Source: Actinernus sp. WN-2022 (Eukaryota; Cnidaria; Anthozoa; Actiniaria; Actinernidae). From it: a stretch of DNA of 64,000 nt. The position numbers and the translations under genes are program-made. How positions within the stretch are numbered: the first letter of the stretch is position 1; every line of letters begins with the position of its first letter. Of this stretch, positions 45,049 to 56,230 are shown piece after piece. Location: NCBI GenBank assembly GCA_030867875.1, contig JAOWCC010000024.1, positions 248,001-312,000 on the forward strand, read 5' to 3'. Below the pieces are notes generated by a model. That model had not been told where the DNA came from. It saw nothing but the letters and a program-made list of their open reading frames with translations, and made no database searches.

Positions 45049-45742
45049 AAAATAATGATTAGTTCTAGTTTTAGTTTAATTTCTACTGGCTCTTCGGTTT
45101 TCCGCGAAATGAATTCCTGGCATGTGCTCCACACAGTCCGAGGCTCATTGCAGACAATCAAGCTAGCTCATTGCAGACTGGAGTATTCAGCCAAGCCCCA
45201 AAACTGGCCATTATCGGATGAAATAGGAGAAAATGCACATCCTGTTCAACCAATTATTGTAGACTTTACTGCAACAACAGTTCTGCGACTATTTCACGAC
45301 CACAAAACAGGCACTTTTGTGCATGCGTTAATTTCTTCACTTCCGATTTCTAAAAATCCTAAACATTTTGCGCGCTTTCACTAAACACCAAACGTTTTTT
45401 TCGTTAAAATGTGGTTGACCACGTTCTCCACAAATTCGAGCATGGATTTTGTAAACCGACAAACTTATGGCTTTTCATTCACCAAAAAAGTTTAACTGAT
45501 TGGACTGATTCATTTTCTCTCGTAACGGCAAATGCATGCTCGGTTTTATGCGCCTTAAGGTGAAGTAATACGGGCAAGAATTCTTGCAACTTGTCGCGCA
45601 ACAATGTTGCGTTGCGAGTTGCAGCGCGATGTTGCTCGTATTACCACCCACTCGAGCAACTTGCCACGCAACAAATTTGCGTGTTGCAAGTTGCAGCAAC
45701 ATGTCAGTAGAAAGTAGAAGTGACTTCATCGAAATATTGAGC
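45049..45742. other. Gene-free interval
   Basis: A 129-codon plus-strand frame starting at 44995 has no motif and overlaps the direct repeat, so is not called. 45585-45705 contains several inverted GCAACTTG/CAAGTTGC and GCGCAAC/GTTGCG words, probably part of another short palindromic element. Confidence 0.4.
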
Positions 45743-45897
45743 ATTATTAGAAACTGAGACCTCGCGCGTATGGAGCAAATCTTATAGAAATGTTTAGAAT
45801 ATTTCTAGCTTCAAAACGTCTCATCTTGAAGCTAGAAATATTCTACACATTTCTATAAGATTTGAGTCATACGCGCGATACCTCAGTTTCTAATAAT
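45743..45897. mobile_element. 155-bp foldback MITE
   Basis: ATTATTAGAAACTGAG at the left pairs with CTCAGTTTCTAATAAT at the right; the arms run on through AAATCTTATAGAAATGT and GAATATTTCTAGCTTCAA. Loop only about 10 bp. A partial relative without intact ends lies at 46025-46110. Confidence 0.85.
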
Positions 45898-47170
45898 GTA
45901 TTTAAGTGTTTGTGTGTCTAAGGCCTTTGTTTACAGCTGGGTATCGCACAAACATTTGCCTTTGGTTTGAATGGCCTGTGTCGCCAACCATGGTACAATT
46001 ATTTTGCGTTTCAATACCTCTAGAGCACGTATGAATATAAGAAACGTCTCATTTTGAATCTAGAAATATTCTAACCATTTATTTATGATTTGTTTCTGAC
46101 GCGCGGGTCTTATTTAAACATATATTCTGTGATTTGGTTTTGAGCTTTGGTTCTCAATGGCACTGTTCCGCTCATCTTAACACTTAACACTTTTGAATAA
46201 GATAATTAGCTCCCAAACAGCTCTCAAACAAAGACTCACATTCATAGTGAAAGAGCACGAGACCTTGTCGTATTAGCCTCCTCCGCAAGCAACTCCTAGT
46301 TATAATCGACAAAATCGAGAAAAATGATGTGAAACCGGACATCCTGTGGTAAGAGAGGGACGAGCAAGGGTCTGTGGACGAAACAGGTTGCCCGATCTAA
46401 AATATTGCCAGCGGAGGATCTTGGAGGCTACTTTCGCATGTTAGTAAGTGCTCTAGAAGTGAAACTACTAAAGAAAGAATCTAGCCGACATGGCTTTTGG
46501 ACTCAGATCTTAGTGTGAACAAAAGCCGACAACGATAATTGTTTTAGGCAATTCACCGGCTCTGTATTTCGGCGTACGCGGCGAAGCAGAACTTTCAAAT
46601 CCCGCGCGCTAGCCCAGGTCACGTGTCCAGGACTTGTCGCCTCATTCTGCCCGATGGTGCAACTAGTCTTGAAGTCTGGTACTGAGATTCTTAGAGCTCT
46701 GTACCTCACACCATATACGCTTATATATTCGTGCGATCCAAAAAAATTTAGGCGTTATAATCCGCTGTTTTCTATTGAAATGGTTCTTTTGTTTCCTGTA
46801 GTGTTAAAAAGTTAAAAACAGAAAATAAACAGAGAACATGAACCATCAAATTGTGGCCTGTCTTTGTATATCCCTTTGAGTTTAGATCAGAGTTGAGATG
46901 AAACTCACCGCTAACAATTAAGAGACATTGTTCACTCATTAAAGGACTTTATTTCGTAAATGACATAGTTCTCTGAAATCGTTCGGCTGAAATTGTTTTA
47001 CGTTACAGTAATAGCACATTCAAACGAATTTTGGTAATGTTATCTAGCTTACAATTTAAATTAAAAATGCGTCGATGGATAGAAAAGCCCGGGAGCGAAG
47101 CGTCAGAAGCTTCTGGTCTCCTCCGGCTCTCCCAACGGAGAGACCTGCTAGCGAGGGAAAACTTACTACT
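45898..47170. other. Gene-free interval
   Basis: No supported exon. Contains a partial foldback relative (46025-46110) and otherwise unclassified sequence. Confidence 0.35.
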
Positions 47171-47174
47171 GACC

Positions 47175-47270
47175 ACAGTCAACTCTCTTCTGCGACCACT
47201 TCCCGTAAGCGACCACCTCTTATAAGCGACCACCTCTTATAAGCGACCACCTCTTATAAGCGACCACTTT
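47175..47270. repeat. AAGCGACCAC tandem repeat
   Basis: Four 17-bp units of TAAGCGACCACCTCTTA type between 47206 and 47270, preceded by AACTCTCTTCTGCGACCACT. Same family as the element at 56231-56618. It ends exactly where the segmental duplication begins. Confidence 0.85.
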
Positions 47271-47490
47271 ACCAAAGAATAACAAAATACCGGCGTTACA
47301 ACGTATAGCTGGTATTTATATTCTGTGCGTTGCATACCGTAGCAAGTGCCGCAGTAAGCGCGTTAATTGGGTTGTGAGTTCATTAGTAGTGCTTTGTAGT
47401 TAGGGTATTGCGTACAACCTAGCAGGCAGACTTCGTTTAGTTTTTTCAGATTTTGTATTCCTGGTTCGGTTATCATATTTACTCCTTAGT

Positions 47491-48036
47491 TTGTATTCAT
47501 TATCATCGTATTGTTTCCGATGCAAGCCATGTAAATATCTTGTTAAATATCTTAAGTCTGAATTATGTGATATTCATTTCAATAATATGTGGAAGGACCA
47601 GGATCAACAGTGTAGTAAACTGCGTACTTTTAATCTTGTAAAATCGAGAATAGGCTTTGAAAATTACTTATCTCGCATTTCAAATGTAAAGCATCGTCAG
47701 GCGGTGACAAGATTTAGGATTTCCGCGCATAAGTTTCCTGTTGAAGCTGGTCGATATGCAAATATCACTTACGATTTACGTATATGTACAATTTGTAATA
47801 TGAATGAAGTAGGTGATGAACAGCATTACTTTTCAAAATGTACCAATAGCAAATTAGTGAATCTTAGGATATTTTTTTCAGTAACATGTTGGTTGTTAAC
47901 AGTTCGTTTAGTCGTCTCAGTCATCGCGACTTATTTTTATACTGCTTATCAATGACGGATGTGTCTGTTGTAAAAAGCACAGCACAATATATATATGATA
48001 TCACTACTATATTTAATGAATGTTCTTGTAATAGTT
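47491..48036 (+). pseudogene. LINE ORF2 C-terminal fragment (duplication C, copy 1)
   Basis: Reads DIHFNNMWKDQDQQCSKLRT, ENYLSRISNVKHRQAVTRFR, HKFPVEAGRYANI, CTICNMNEVGDEQHYFSKC (C-x2-C...H-x4-C finger), then, after a one-base shift in a T-run near 47873, LSHRDLFLYCLSMTD and a stop near 48036. An (ATT)n tail at 48101-48114 ends the element. 5'-truncated LINE, inactive; similar in layout to 5655-6110. Confidence 0.8.
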
Positions 48037-48189
48037 AGGTGATATTATGCATGTTTTTGTAATTCCTATGTACCAATGATGGTGTTGTTGTTGGAATAAA
48101 CATTATTATTATTATGTAATTCACACTTACATTTGTCTTATTTATTTTCATTTCTCCTTAGTATTGGGATTTCGGGCACTTATATAGCT

Positions 48190-48430
48190 CATTGTCCGAG
48201 CGTCATTCCTGGAATGCCTGAACCCGTGGATCCAGACCAGGATTGGAGTTCAGAGAACAATTGGTTATGTCCTCCTCGGTGCATCTAATTGCATATTCCA
48301 TAATAAGGCATCTCGGGTTTACACTGCCAAATAATTTTTATCGCGCCGCGTTGGCTGTCAGCCCATTTTGGCCCTTGTTACACTGTATAGTGCCGCTAGT
48401 CGCTTTGCCCGGCCTTTAATAAAAGCCTTG
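48190..48430 (+). pseudogene. DIRS/Ngaro-like retroelement remnant, copy 1
   Basis: Broken frames read PEPVDPDQDWSSENNWLCPP, then, after stops, APRWLSAHFG. These resemble the VDAF..DW...NNW.CPP...LI.RVI and P.WPSA.FWP segments after the RT/RNase H region in DIRS/Ngaro tyrosine-recombinase retroelements. Stops and frameshifts throughout. Recognition is from memory of the motif. Confidence 0.5.
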
Positions 48431-48659
48431 CCCAACAGATAATTTCCGGACTTGCTCGGCTACTTATTTGCCAGCAGAAATCTTCTGGTTTTACTGGTTT
48501 TCCAATAATCCAGATTTTGGCACTTCATACTGACTTTTTGTATCACATTTGTATCAAATATCTTTAAAAATGTATTTTAATTGTGTATGTCTAACCGTTT
48601 CTCGAGGGCCACAAGTTTATCAGTATTTACTATTTAGTATTACCCTCTATAAATAAAGT

Positions 48660-48682
48660 ATTATTATTATTATTATTATTAC
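48660..48682. repeat. (ATT)n microsatellite
   Basis: ATT repeat immediately left of the tandem element array; a second (ATT)n run at 51817-51843 closes the array, suggesting that the array entered an ATT microsatellite. Confidence 0.9.
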
Positions 48683-48690
48683 TAGTGGAT

Positions 48691-51600
48691 ACCGCTAACG
48701 ATAATCCAACACGTGTGTTAGACGCTAGCTAGGTCATAGTGCGTTTTGGGTAGTGCCATGCAACTTGCATGGTAGTGATCATGGGTGTCTGGTTATTTTC
48801 CACCTACTAAGGCTCAACTGGAATTTTGGAGCACTTCCCGTGGAAATAAGTGGCGTAAACATCAGTCGAGAAAGTTTCTCCTTGAAACGATTGTTATTTT
48901 GCATCCAAGTGCATGGAATGTCATCACAAGCTCGCGAACTGACAGCCATCCGCAGTTCATGCCGCATGGCAGTTGTCGCGTCGAGTACAGAAACCATGGT
49001 TTTAACTCTGCCACATCACTCCATGCATTGTGATTTGAAGCTGCAACCTCATTCTAGCCACTTCTAAATGGGGGAGGGTTCCATTATGAACAGGAAAGGC
49101 ATAGGATTTTCCACCCCTCCCCCCTCAGTTTTGCAAGGTTCGCATTTCTAACCCCAAATTTCTAGCAATATGTTGTGTTCGTCGTGTTTACTACCCAAAC
49201 TAAGATTTTAAAGCTGCAACGTCATTCAAGCCAATTCTAATGGGGGAGGGTACCATTATTAACAGGAAAGGCATAGGATTTTCCACCCCTCCCCCCTCAG
49301 TTTTGCATGGTTCGCATATCTTACGTCAAATTTCCAAGCAATAGGTTGTGTTCGTCGTGTTTACCACCCAAACTAAGATTTTAATGCTGCAACGTTATTT
49401 AATCCAGTTCTGGACTCGGAAATAGCCAATGAAACTGTCCCAGCATGCTTTGCGGCCAAAACGGAAAGGGCGATGGATTTTTACGGATAGAAAAGAACAT
49501 CGTAGAGACATGGGGTTTTCAGCAAAATGTTACCCATGGAAAACTGCAGGGGGTCTTCTTCATTTGGTTGACATCAACTTTCAGGGGGGAAATGACAGGC
49601 AAAACAAAATTTCAAAACGGCTTAACCCCCCCTGAACTTCATTTGCGCGAATATCACACCCAAAATTTCATCTAGTTGGGCGAAAATACATAAGATAGGC
49701 TGGTTTTTATGCCATCAACTAGGCGCTAGATACCGAACATTAATTATTTAATTAATTAATTAATTAATTAATTAATTATTTAATGATTGTATTATTTCTA
49801 TGTTTATCGTTAGGAACAAGTGGGTACCGCTAACGATAATCATAAAATGGTTTCCACCCGTTTCCCTTATTTTTGCAAACTTTGCAGATCTTACACAAAA
49901 TTCGCATACGACACGTTATATTAATCATGTTTAGTACCCAGACTATGATTTTGATGCTTCGACTTTATTCAATCCCTTTCTAATGGGGGAGGGTACTACT
50001 ATTAACAGGAAATGCATAAGCTTTTTGACCCCTCCCCCCTCAGTTTTGCAACGTTCGCATTTCTTACCCCAAATTTTCAACCAATATGTTGTGTTCGTCG
50101 TGTTTAGTACCAAAACTATGATTTTTAAGCTGCAACTTCATTCAAGCCAATTCTAATCGGGAGGGCACCGTTATTAACAGGAAATACATAGGATTTTCCA
50201 CCCTTCCCCCCTCAGTTTTGCAGGGTTCGCATATCCTAACCCAAATTTCCAAACACTATGTTTTTTTCGTGGTATTGAGTACCAACACTATAATTTTAGC
50301 GCTGCAACTTTATTTAATCCAGTTCTAGACAGGGAAATAGCAAATGAAACTCTCCCAGCATGCTTTTCGGCCAAAACGGAAAGGGCGATGTATTTTTACG
50401 GGTAGAAGGGAACATCGTAGAGCCATGGAGTTTTCGCCAAAATCCTACCCATGGAAAACTTCAGAGGGTCTTCTTAATTTCGTTGACATTAAAGTGCAGG
50501 GGGAGAAATGACAGGCAAAACAAAATTCAAAATGGCTTAACCCCCCCCCCCCCCCCCCTGAACTTCATTTGCGCGAATATCACACCCAAAATTTAATCTA
50601 GTTGGGCGAAAATACATAAGATAGGCTAGGTTTTACGTCTATACCTATTCGCTACATACCAAACATTAATTATTTATTGATTGTATTATTTCTATGATTA
50701 TCGTTAGGAACAAGTAGATACCGCTAACGATAATCCAACATGCGTGTTAGATGTTAGCTACGTCATAGCGCGTGTTGGGTATTGCCATGCAACTTGCATG
50801 GTAGTGATCGTGGGTGTATGGTTACTCTCCACCTACTAAGGCTCAACTGGAATTTTGGAGCACTTCTCGTGGAAATAAGTGGCGTAAACATCCGCCAAAA
50901 AAGTTTATCCTTGAAACGATTGTTATTTTCCATCCAAGTGCATTGAATGTCATCACAAGCTTGCGAACCGACAGCCTTCCGCAGTTCATGCCACATGGCA
51001 GTCGTCGCGTCGAGTACAGAAACTATGATTTTAATTCTGCCACAACACTTGATCCATTGTGATTTAAAGCTGCAACCTCATTCTAGCCACTTCTAAATGG
51101 GGGAGGGTTCTATTATTAACAGGAAATGCATAGGATTTCCCACCCCTCCCCCCTCAGTTTTGCATGGTTCGCATATCTTACCCCAAATTTGTAACCAATA
51201 TGTTGTGTTCGTCGTGTTTACTATCCAAACTAAGATTTTGAAGCTGCAACGTCATTCAAGCCCATTCTAATGGGGGAGGGCACCGTTATCAACAGGAAAG
51301 GCATAGGATTTTCCACCCCTCCCCCCTCAGTTTTGCAGGGTTCGCATTTCTTACCCCAAATTTGCTACCAATATGTTGTGTTCGTCGTGTTTACAACCAA
51401 AACTATGATTTTAACGCTGCAACTTTATTTAATCCAGTTCTGGACTCGAAAATAGCAAATGGAACTGTCCCAGCATGCTTTGCGGCCAAAACAGAAAGGG
51501 CGATGGATTTTTACGGGTAGAAAGGAACATCGTAGAGACATGGGAGTTTCACCAAAATGTTACCCATGGAAAACTGCAGGGGGTCTTCTTCATTTAGTTG

Positions 51601-51814
51601 ACATTGAAGTGCAGGGGGGGGAAACGACAGGCAAAACAAAATTTCAAAACGGCTTAACCCCCCCTGAACTTCATATGCGCGAATATCACATCCAAAATTT
51701 CATCTAGTTGGGCGAAAATACATAAGATAGGCTAGTTTTTACGTCTATACATATTCTCTACATACCAAACATTAATTATTTAATGATTGTATTATTTCTA
51801 TGATTATCGTTAGG
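48691..51814. mobile_element. Head-to-tail array of three inverted-end elements
   Basis: Three elements (48691-49814, 49824-50708, 50719-51813) each begin TACCGCTAACGATAAT and end ATTATCGTTAGG, which are inverted repeats, with 9-10-bp spacers (AACAAGTGGG, AACAAGTAGA). Each has an internal series of about three 174-bp repeats (GCTGCAAC...ATGGGGGAGGG...CCCCTCCCCCCTCAG...TATGTTGTGTTCGTCGTGTT) and a common 3' part with GGCCAAAACGGAAAGGGCGATG and AAATACATAAGATAGGCT. The middle element lacks the 5' segment of the other two. No coding capacity; predicted frames are conserved only because the DNA is repeated. Confidence 0.8.
49745..49782. repeat. (TTAA)n microsatellite
   Basis: Run of TTAATTAATTAA-type tetranucleotide repeats near the end of the first array element; slightly longer in the duplicate at 61551-61595. 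Confidence 0.9.
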
Positions 51815-51844
51815 AATTATTATTATTATTATTATTATTATTAC

Positions 51845-51975
51845 TTTGACTGAGCCGTATCAGATTGCACGGCCATGTTGAGCTAGTGCGCTTTTATTTC
51901 TTCGTGTATTTCTGATCAGCAGAACTTGTAAATCATATTTTGTCATGTAGTTTGTTTCAGTATACTATTTATGTG
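51845..51975 (+). repeat. Isolated unit of the GTTCTG hairpin satellite
   Basis: Contains GCACGGCCATGTTGA, TAGTGCGCTTTTATTTCTTC and TTCTGATCAGCAGAACTTGT, matching the first unit at 52758. The duplicate is at 63627-63757. Confidence 0.75.
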
Positions 51976-52409
51976 AATACACACGCCAAGTGCTGTGAGA
52001 ATTAAGTACGCTGGGCACGAATCAGCGATATATAATATACATTTTCTCTTTACTTCATTTCTATTCTAGTTATTTATATATAGAAATGGGTTTCTTCTTT
52101 ATACTATTTATAATATATAAATATATATAATTTTTGCTATCTATCTATAACTGTGATGCTCCGCTGTTAATCATAGTTTACCGACTATGATACCTTAAAG
52201 TTTACTTTCTTATTTCCCGCTGCAGGTTACTTTCAGGAAATCTTCACAGATCAACTGGTCCAAACATCGAGGTCGCTCCATGGCTTCCCAGAATGATATT
52301 CTTGGCCACAACAACGCTAAACTCTATCATTCATCCTGGAACTAATGGAATGGTGGAGGCTCCTCACCACGTAGTATCCATGTGTTGGGAGTTCGGTCAT
52401 TTGTAGCTC

Positions 52410-52640
52410 ATTGTCCGAGAGTTATACCTGGAAGTCCTGAACCCGTGGATCCAGACCAGGCCGGATTGGAGTTCAGAGAACAATTGGTCATCTTCTCCTC
52501 TGTGCATCTAATTTGCAGATTCCACAGTAAGGCCTTTGATCGCGCCGCGTTGGCCGTCTGCCTATTTTGGCCCTTGTTACACTGTAGTGCTACTAGTCGC
52601 TTTGCGCCATTTGTGAATGCCTCGCCTAACTGATAATTTC
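52410..52640 (+). pseudogene. DIRS/Ngaro-like retroelement remnant, copy 2 (diverged)
   Basis: Same segment as 48190-48430 (GAACCCGTGGATCCAGACCA, GCGCCGCGTTGGCCGTCTGC), about 85-90% alike by eye, with a slightly longer insert. It lies outside the duplication end, so represents an older copy. Confidence 0.5.
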
Positions 52641-52755
52641 CGGGCTCGTTCTTCCGGTTTAACTGGTTTCCAATATTCCAGATTTTGGCTCTTCATATTG
52701 ATTTAGGCTCTGAAGGAGCTCTGGCCGGAGCCGTATTATTGTAAACCTTGGCATT

Positions 52756-53500
52756 GTGACCATGTTGACTTAGTGCGCTTTTTCTTCATGTAGTTCTGAT
52801 CAGCAGAACTTTTAAATTCCGTTTCGGCATGTAGTTCCCTGCGATCTTGTAAATTATAGCACCACTGTGTTTCAGTGTATTTTCTAGCGTATATGACCGC
52901 TTTCACGGTCTTTGTGCAGTTTTTTGTATGTTGTTCTGTCAGCAGAACTTGTAAATTTCATTTCGTTATGTAGTTCCCTCGGAACTTGTAAATTATAGCA
53001 CAAGTGTGTTTTTCAGTGTATTTTCCAGCGTATTGCTATGTATGACCGCTTTTACGGTCTTGGTGCAGTTTTTGGTATGTTGTTCTGTCAGCAGAACTTG
53101 TAAATTCCATTTCGTTATGTAGTTCCCTTGGAACTTGTAAATTATAGCACAGTGTGTTTTTCCGTGTATTTTCCAGCGTATTGCTATGTATGACCGCTTT
53201 CACGGTCTTGGTGCAGTTTTTTGTATGTAGTTCTGTCAGCAGAACTTGTAAATTCCAGTGTGTTTCAGTGCATTTTCCAGCGGTATTGCTCAGTCTGGCG
53301 GTGTGACGGCTTTAACAGTATATTGTTGCACATTTTGTATGTAGTTCTGATCAGCAGAACTTGTAATTCCAATTCGTCGCGCTTGTAAATTATATATCAC
53401 CAGTGTGTTTCAGTGTATTTTCCAGGGGTAAGGCTATACATGACCGCTTGACCGATGCAGTCGTTGTATGTAGTTATCGCTCAGATCAGCAGAACTTGTA
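52756..53500 (+). repeat. Satellite of about six ~146-bp units with two hairpins each
   Basis: Units start near 52758, 52896, 53044, 53190, 53297 and 53440. Each holds the palindrome GACCGCTTTCACGGTC and, about 35 bp later, GTTCTG(ATC)AGCAGAACTTGT with GTTCTG/CAGAAC arms, then TGTAGTTCCCT, TTGTAAATTATAGCAC and GTGTGTTTCAGTGTATTTTC. The last two units are degraded. Confidence 0.85.
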
Positions 53501-54390
53501 ATTCCATTTTTGTTGTTGTAGTTCATTCTAACTTATAGTTATTACGCTACCTCATTTCATTGCAATTTTAGTAGTATTGTCTTTGTCGTTAGGTAACTTT
53601 GTTATATTGCACGGATGTGCAGAATTTATTTATTTATATATATATATACTGATCATGTTTCATTTGTACTTTATTATGATATGGAGCCTCAGACCAGCAG
53701 GCGGTATCCAGTTTATGGGAGTCAATACGTTATCACTCGTCATTATTTACATCGTATGTTCATCAATCTGTGTTTTTTATTGATTTCTTTCAGATGGTAA
53801 CTTTTGTTTTGTTCTTTGAGATAGGACATTATTCAACAGTGATTTGAGAGGACATCGACCAACTACAAAAGTGCAGCTTTCGCTCTCAGATTCCCCCAAT
53901 GCATCATAGACCACTAACAAGTACGGATGGAAGCACTGCAGATGGTAGATACGCGTCTTGTGTTCAAGGTGCTGGGGTCACCGAGTCGGCTGTTTACGGC
54001 ATCCGTAGGGTCATCGTTTTGCTTTCACCAGACCCGGAGGAGTCTCGCAGATAAAGCTCTAAAGACAAGTTTGCCCTACAGAACGTTTATCTTGGCAAAT
54101 TCACTGAACATTGTAATATTTATGAATATGCATCGTTTACCTCTAGTCGTTTTCTATTTATGGTACTCTTGTTTGGTATTCACGTCTTTTTCGTAGACAT
54201 TCTTAGTTAAAGATATTTCGGCGGTGTTGAAGATCGTATGTCGATCTTTATACCGTAAGAATGATCCGTATAGGAAGATCATACATCTTATATCGTAAGG
54301 TCATAAGGTTGCTTGTTCAGTTTAATCAGCAGCGTGTTATAATTTCACTATACTTCCTTGTGATTTGAGAATCGTATACTATAGTCAGAA
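53501..54390. other. Gene-free interval
   Basis: No supported exon. 54235-54310 has short inverted GATCGTATGTCGATC-type words. The rest is unclassified. Confidence 0.35.
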
Positions 54391-54399
54391 GAATTGTTA

Positions 54400-54538
54400 T
54401 AGCCTGCTTGCCGGCTCTCCTGTAATTTTTTTCGGTCGTTTCTTTTCGGATTGGTTCTTTTTTGACCGCGTGCCACAGGTGACCCAATCCGAAAAGAAAC
54501 GACCGAAAAAAATTACAGGAGAGCCGGCAAGCAGGCTA
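54400..54538. mobile_element. Foldback MITE with 55-bp perfect arms and 9-bp duplication
   Basis: TAGCCTGCTTGCCGGCTCTC opens an arm of about 55 bp that pairs without mismatch with the arm ending GAGAGCCGGCAAGCAGGCTA; loop of about 29 bp. GAATTGTTA lies directly on both sides (54391-54399, 54539-54547). A 9-bp duplication and long arms suggest a Mutator-like (MULE) derivative. Confidence 0.9.
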
Positions 54539-54719
54539 GAATTGTTAAGTCTAGCAAGAGATTTCATAGGCATAGCTATGTATTTGCATTAGACATTTCA
54601 GTTGTATCAGATACTTCCAGTTCTGCCACACATAGCGTTATAGAGCGCGCGGCGCTGCTATTAATTCTGGTTTATATCCCTAAATTATAAGTCCTCATGC
54701 AACTCATGGTCACACATGT

Positions 54720-56100
54720 AGTCTAATCTTCCTCCGACGATCACATCTGTAGTTATCGATGTATGCGCCTGTAAATTCCTACTTAATTTCCTTGTCCTGT
54801 GGAGGGACTGAATGACATCTGGCTCCACCCAGATTTCCTAACCTTTTTCCATATACTGATGTCTTTCACTTTTTGTATACATTTGTAATATATGATATAT
54901 GTAACAGTTATCAATGTATGGGTCTGTAAATTACTACTTAAGTAATGGTCCGCGTATTAAAGAACTAGGCAAAGAACAATAGGGCCCCGGCAGGAACGAC
55001 CGTTAATTGTAATCCCAAGAAGCTAGGTAATCCGATTAAAACACGTCATGCTATTGGTCCAGAAGGGCAAAAGCGGCAAATTCAAATTATAGAATGGCAT
55101 AACATCGTAGCAACGCGGATCCACAAGATTTTTCGCAGATCCCTGCAAAATGGCATAACAAATTGACTACTTGAGTTATAAAAAAATTGACCGTGGGACT
55201 CCGTCTGAACTTTGTGATATTTGTCGATTAGCGCTTTTTTGCCATTTTAAGACGTAATACGAGGCGACATTCATGTCAAGACTGACAGCCGATCATTTAC
55301 TAAAACTCCTTGCTAAATTAAAGAGTGTTGAAACTCGTGTTGAAACCTTTGTGCGTGACAAGTAAAGCATATCGCGGAATTGGGCTATTGTATCAACGTT
55401 TATTCTTGAAAGTGTGCAATTATAAATTTATGGTCGAATACACTTGAAAAGACTGAAACTTCGAAACTCTAAATGTTGTCCACCCTTCATCCCCAGATCT
55501 TCCCTGCTGGTTTCAACCCTCCCTGACTCCTTAGTTTGCACAAAACAAACAACAAAAACCAACAACAAAGAAACAAGCATGTAATAAGTATAAGCCATGC
55601 AGTGATACAGAGGCACCCGAACATCAAGAAATTCGGAATATAAGGCATCACGAGAAGAATAACTGAGGGAATCACGTAGGAAAAACCAATATGGCGTCCA
55701 CTCACAATGTGTCCCACGGTAGAATTTCGAATAATTTGGCCAAGACAAAGGCATTTGAGACTGGGACCGAGTCGTGAAATAAAATATAGAAAAAACAGTT
55801 TTTATGGGGTGATTTTTGGCGGAAAACCTCGATAAGCCAATCAGATTTGAGGTTTTTAATTAAATAATCCCATTAAAAGTTAATTGATTCTGCCGCTAGC
55901 CTCCCTAGCCTTACGCGGACCATTACTTAATAGCCTTGTCCTGTGGAGGGACGGAATGACATCTGGCTCCACCCAGATTTCCTAACCTTTTTTGCCTAAC
56001 AAGGGTTTTCGGTAGGTTTTTTTCTGGCCACACTGATGTCTTTCACTTTTTGTATACATTATTCGTAATACATCATATGTAACGGTTATTCTCTAGTGGT
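54720..56100. repeat. ~160-bp tandem unit pair split by a TTAA element
   Basis: TTGTCCTGTGGAGGGAC...TGACATCTGGCTCCACCCAG...CTTTCACTTTTTGTATACAT occurs at 54790-54900 and 55937-56075. The block GTATG(G/C)G(T/C)CTGTAAATT(A/C)CTACTTAA precedes both. The TTAA at the unit junction is where the 985-bp element entered. Confidence 0.8.
54942..55926. mobile_element. 985-bp element with TTAA duplication
   Basis: Ends GTAATGGTCCGCGTA and TACGCGGACCATTAC are inverted, flanked by TTAA (54938-54941, 55927-55930). A 108-codon minus-strand frame (55428-55754) with a hydrophobic stretch (LVSLLLVFVVCFV) is not recognisable. The end sequence CACGGACCATTAC|TTAA also occurs at 32498-32514 without its partner. 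Confidence 0.7.
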
Positions 56101-56230
56101 AATACGTATTAAACGGTACTGTGCCTGTAGGGCCTGTAGGTTACCGGGCTGCATCCAGTATTCACCGTATATCTTTGTCTTATTGTTATTATTCCTGTTA
56201 TATTAGTGCACAGAACCGTTTTTTTCTCAG

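Larger units (their letters stand above)
47271..52217 (+). repeat. Segmental duplication C, copy 1
   Basis: Starting at ACCAAAGAATAACAAAATAC the segment matches 59079-64000 in the same orientation. The offset is 11808 bp at the left end and 11783 bp at the right end owing to small indels, including a roughly 30-bp loss at 62886. Only rare substitutions separate the copies. The right end lies beyond the window. Confidence 0.95.

Noticed and set aside
45475..45744. 89-codon minus-strand frame
   Set aside because: It lies over GCAACTTG/CAAGTTGC palindromic words; repeated ATxxFVAW/ATxxC segments come from the repeat, not from a protein.
47453..47641. 62-codon plus-strand frame beside the LINE tail
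   Set aside because: Alternative frame of the LINE ORF2 fragment at 47491-48036, which has the recognisable zinc-finger-like motif.
48753..49067. Conserved frames of 72-104 codons repeated at 48.8, 50.8, 60.6 and 62.6 kb on both strands
   Set aside because: They look conserved only because the DNA is duplicated. Frames on both strands are equally open, and translation gives no domain.
52756..53500. Hairpins in the satellite as tRNA or snRNA genes
   Set aside because: No cloverleaf, anticodon arm, A/B box or snRNA signature could be fitted; only simple dyads in a tandem repeat.
55428..55754. 108-codon minus-strand frame with a hydrophobic stretch inside the TTAA element
   Set aside because: No homology recognised, another overlapping frame is equally long, and no start context or splice evidence exists.
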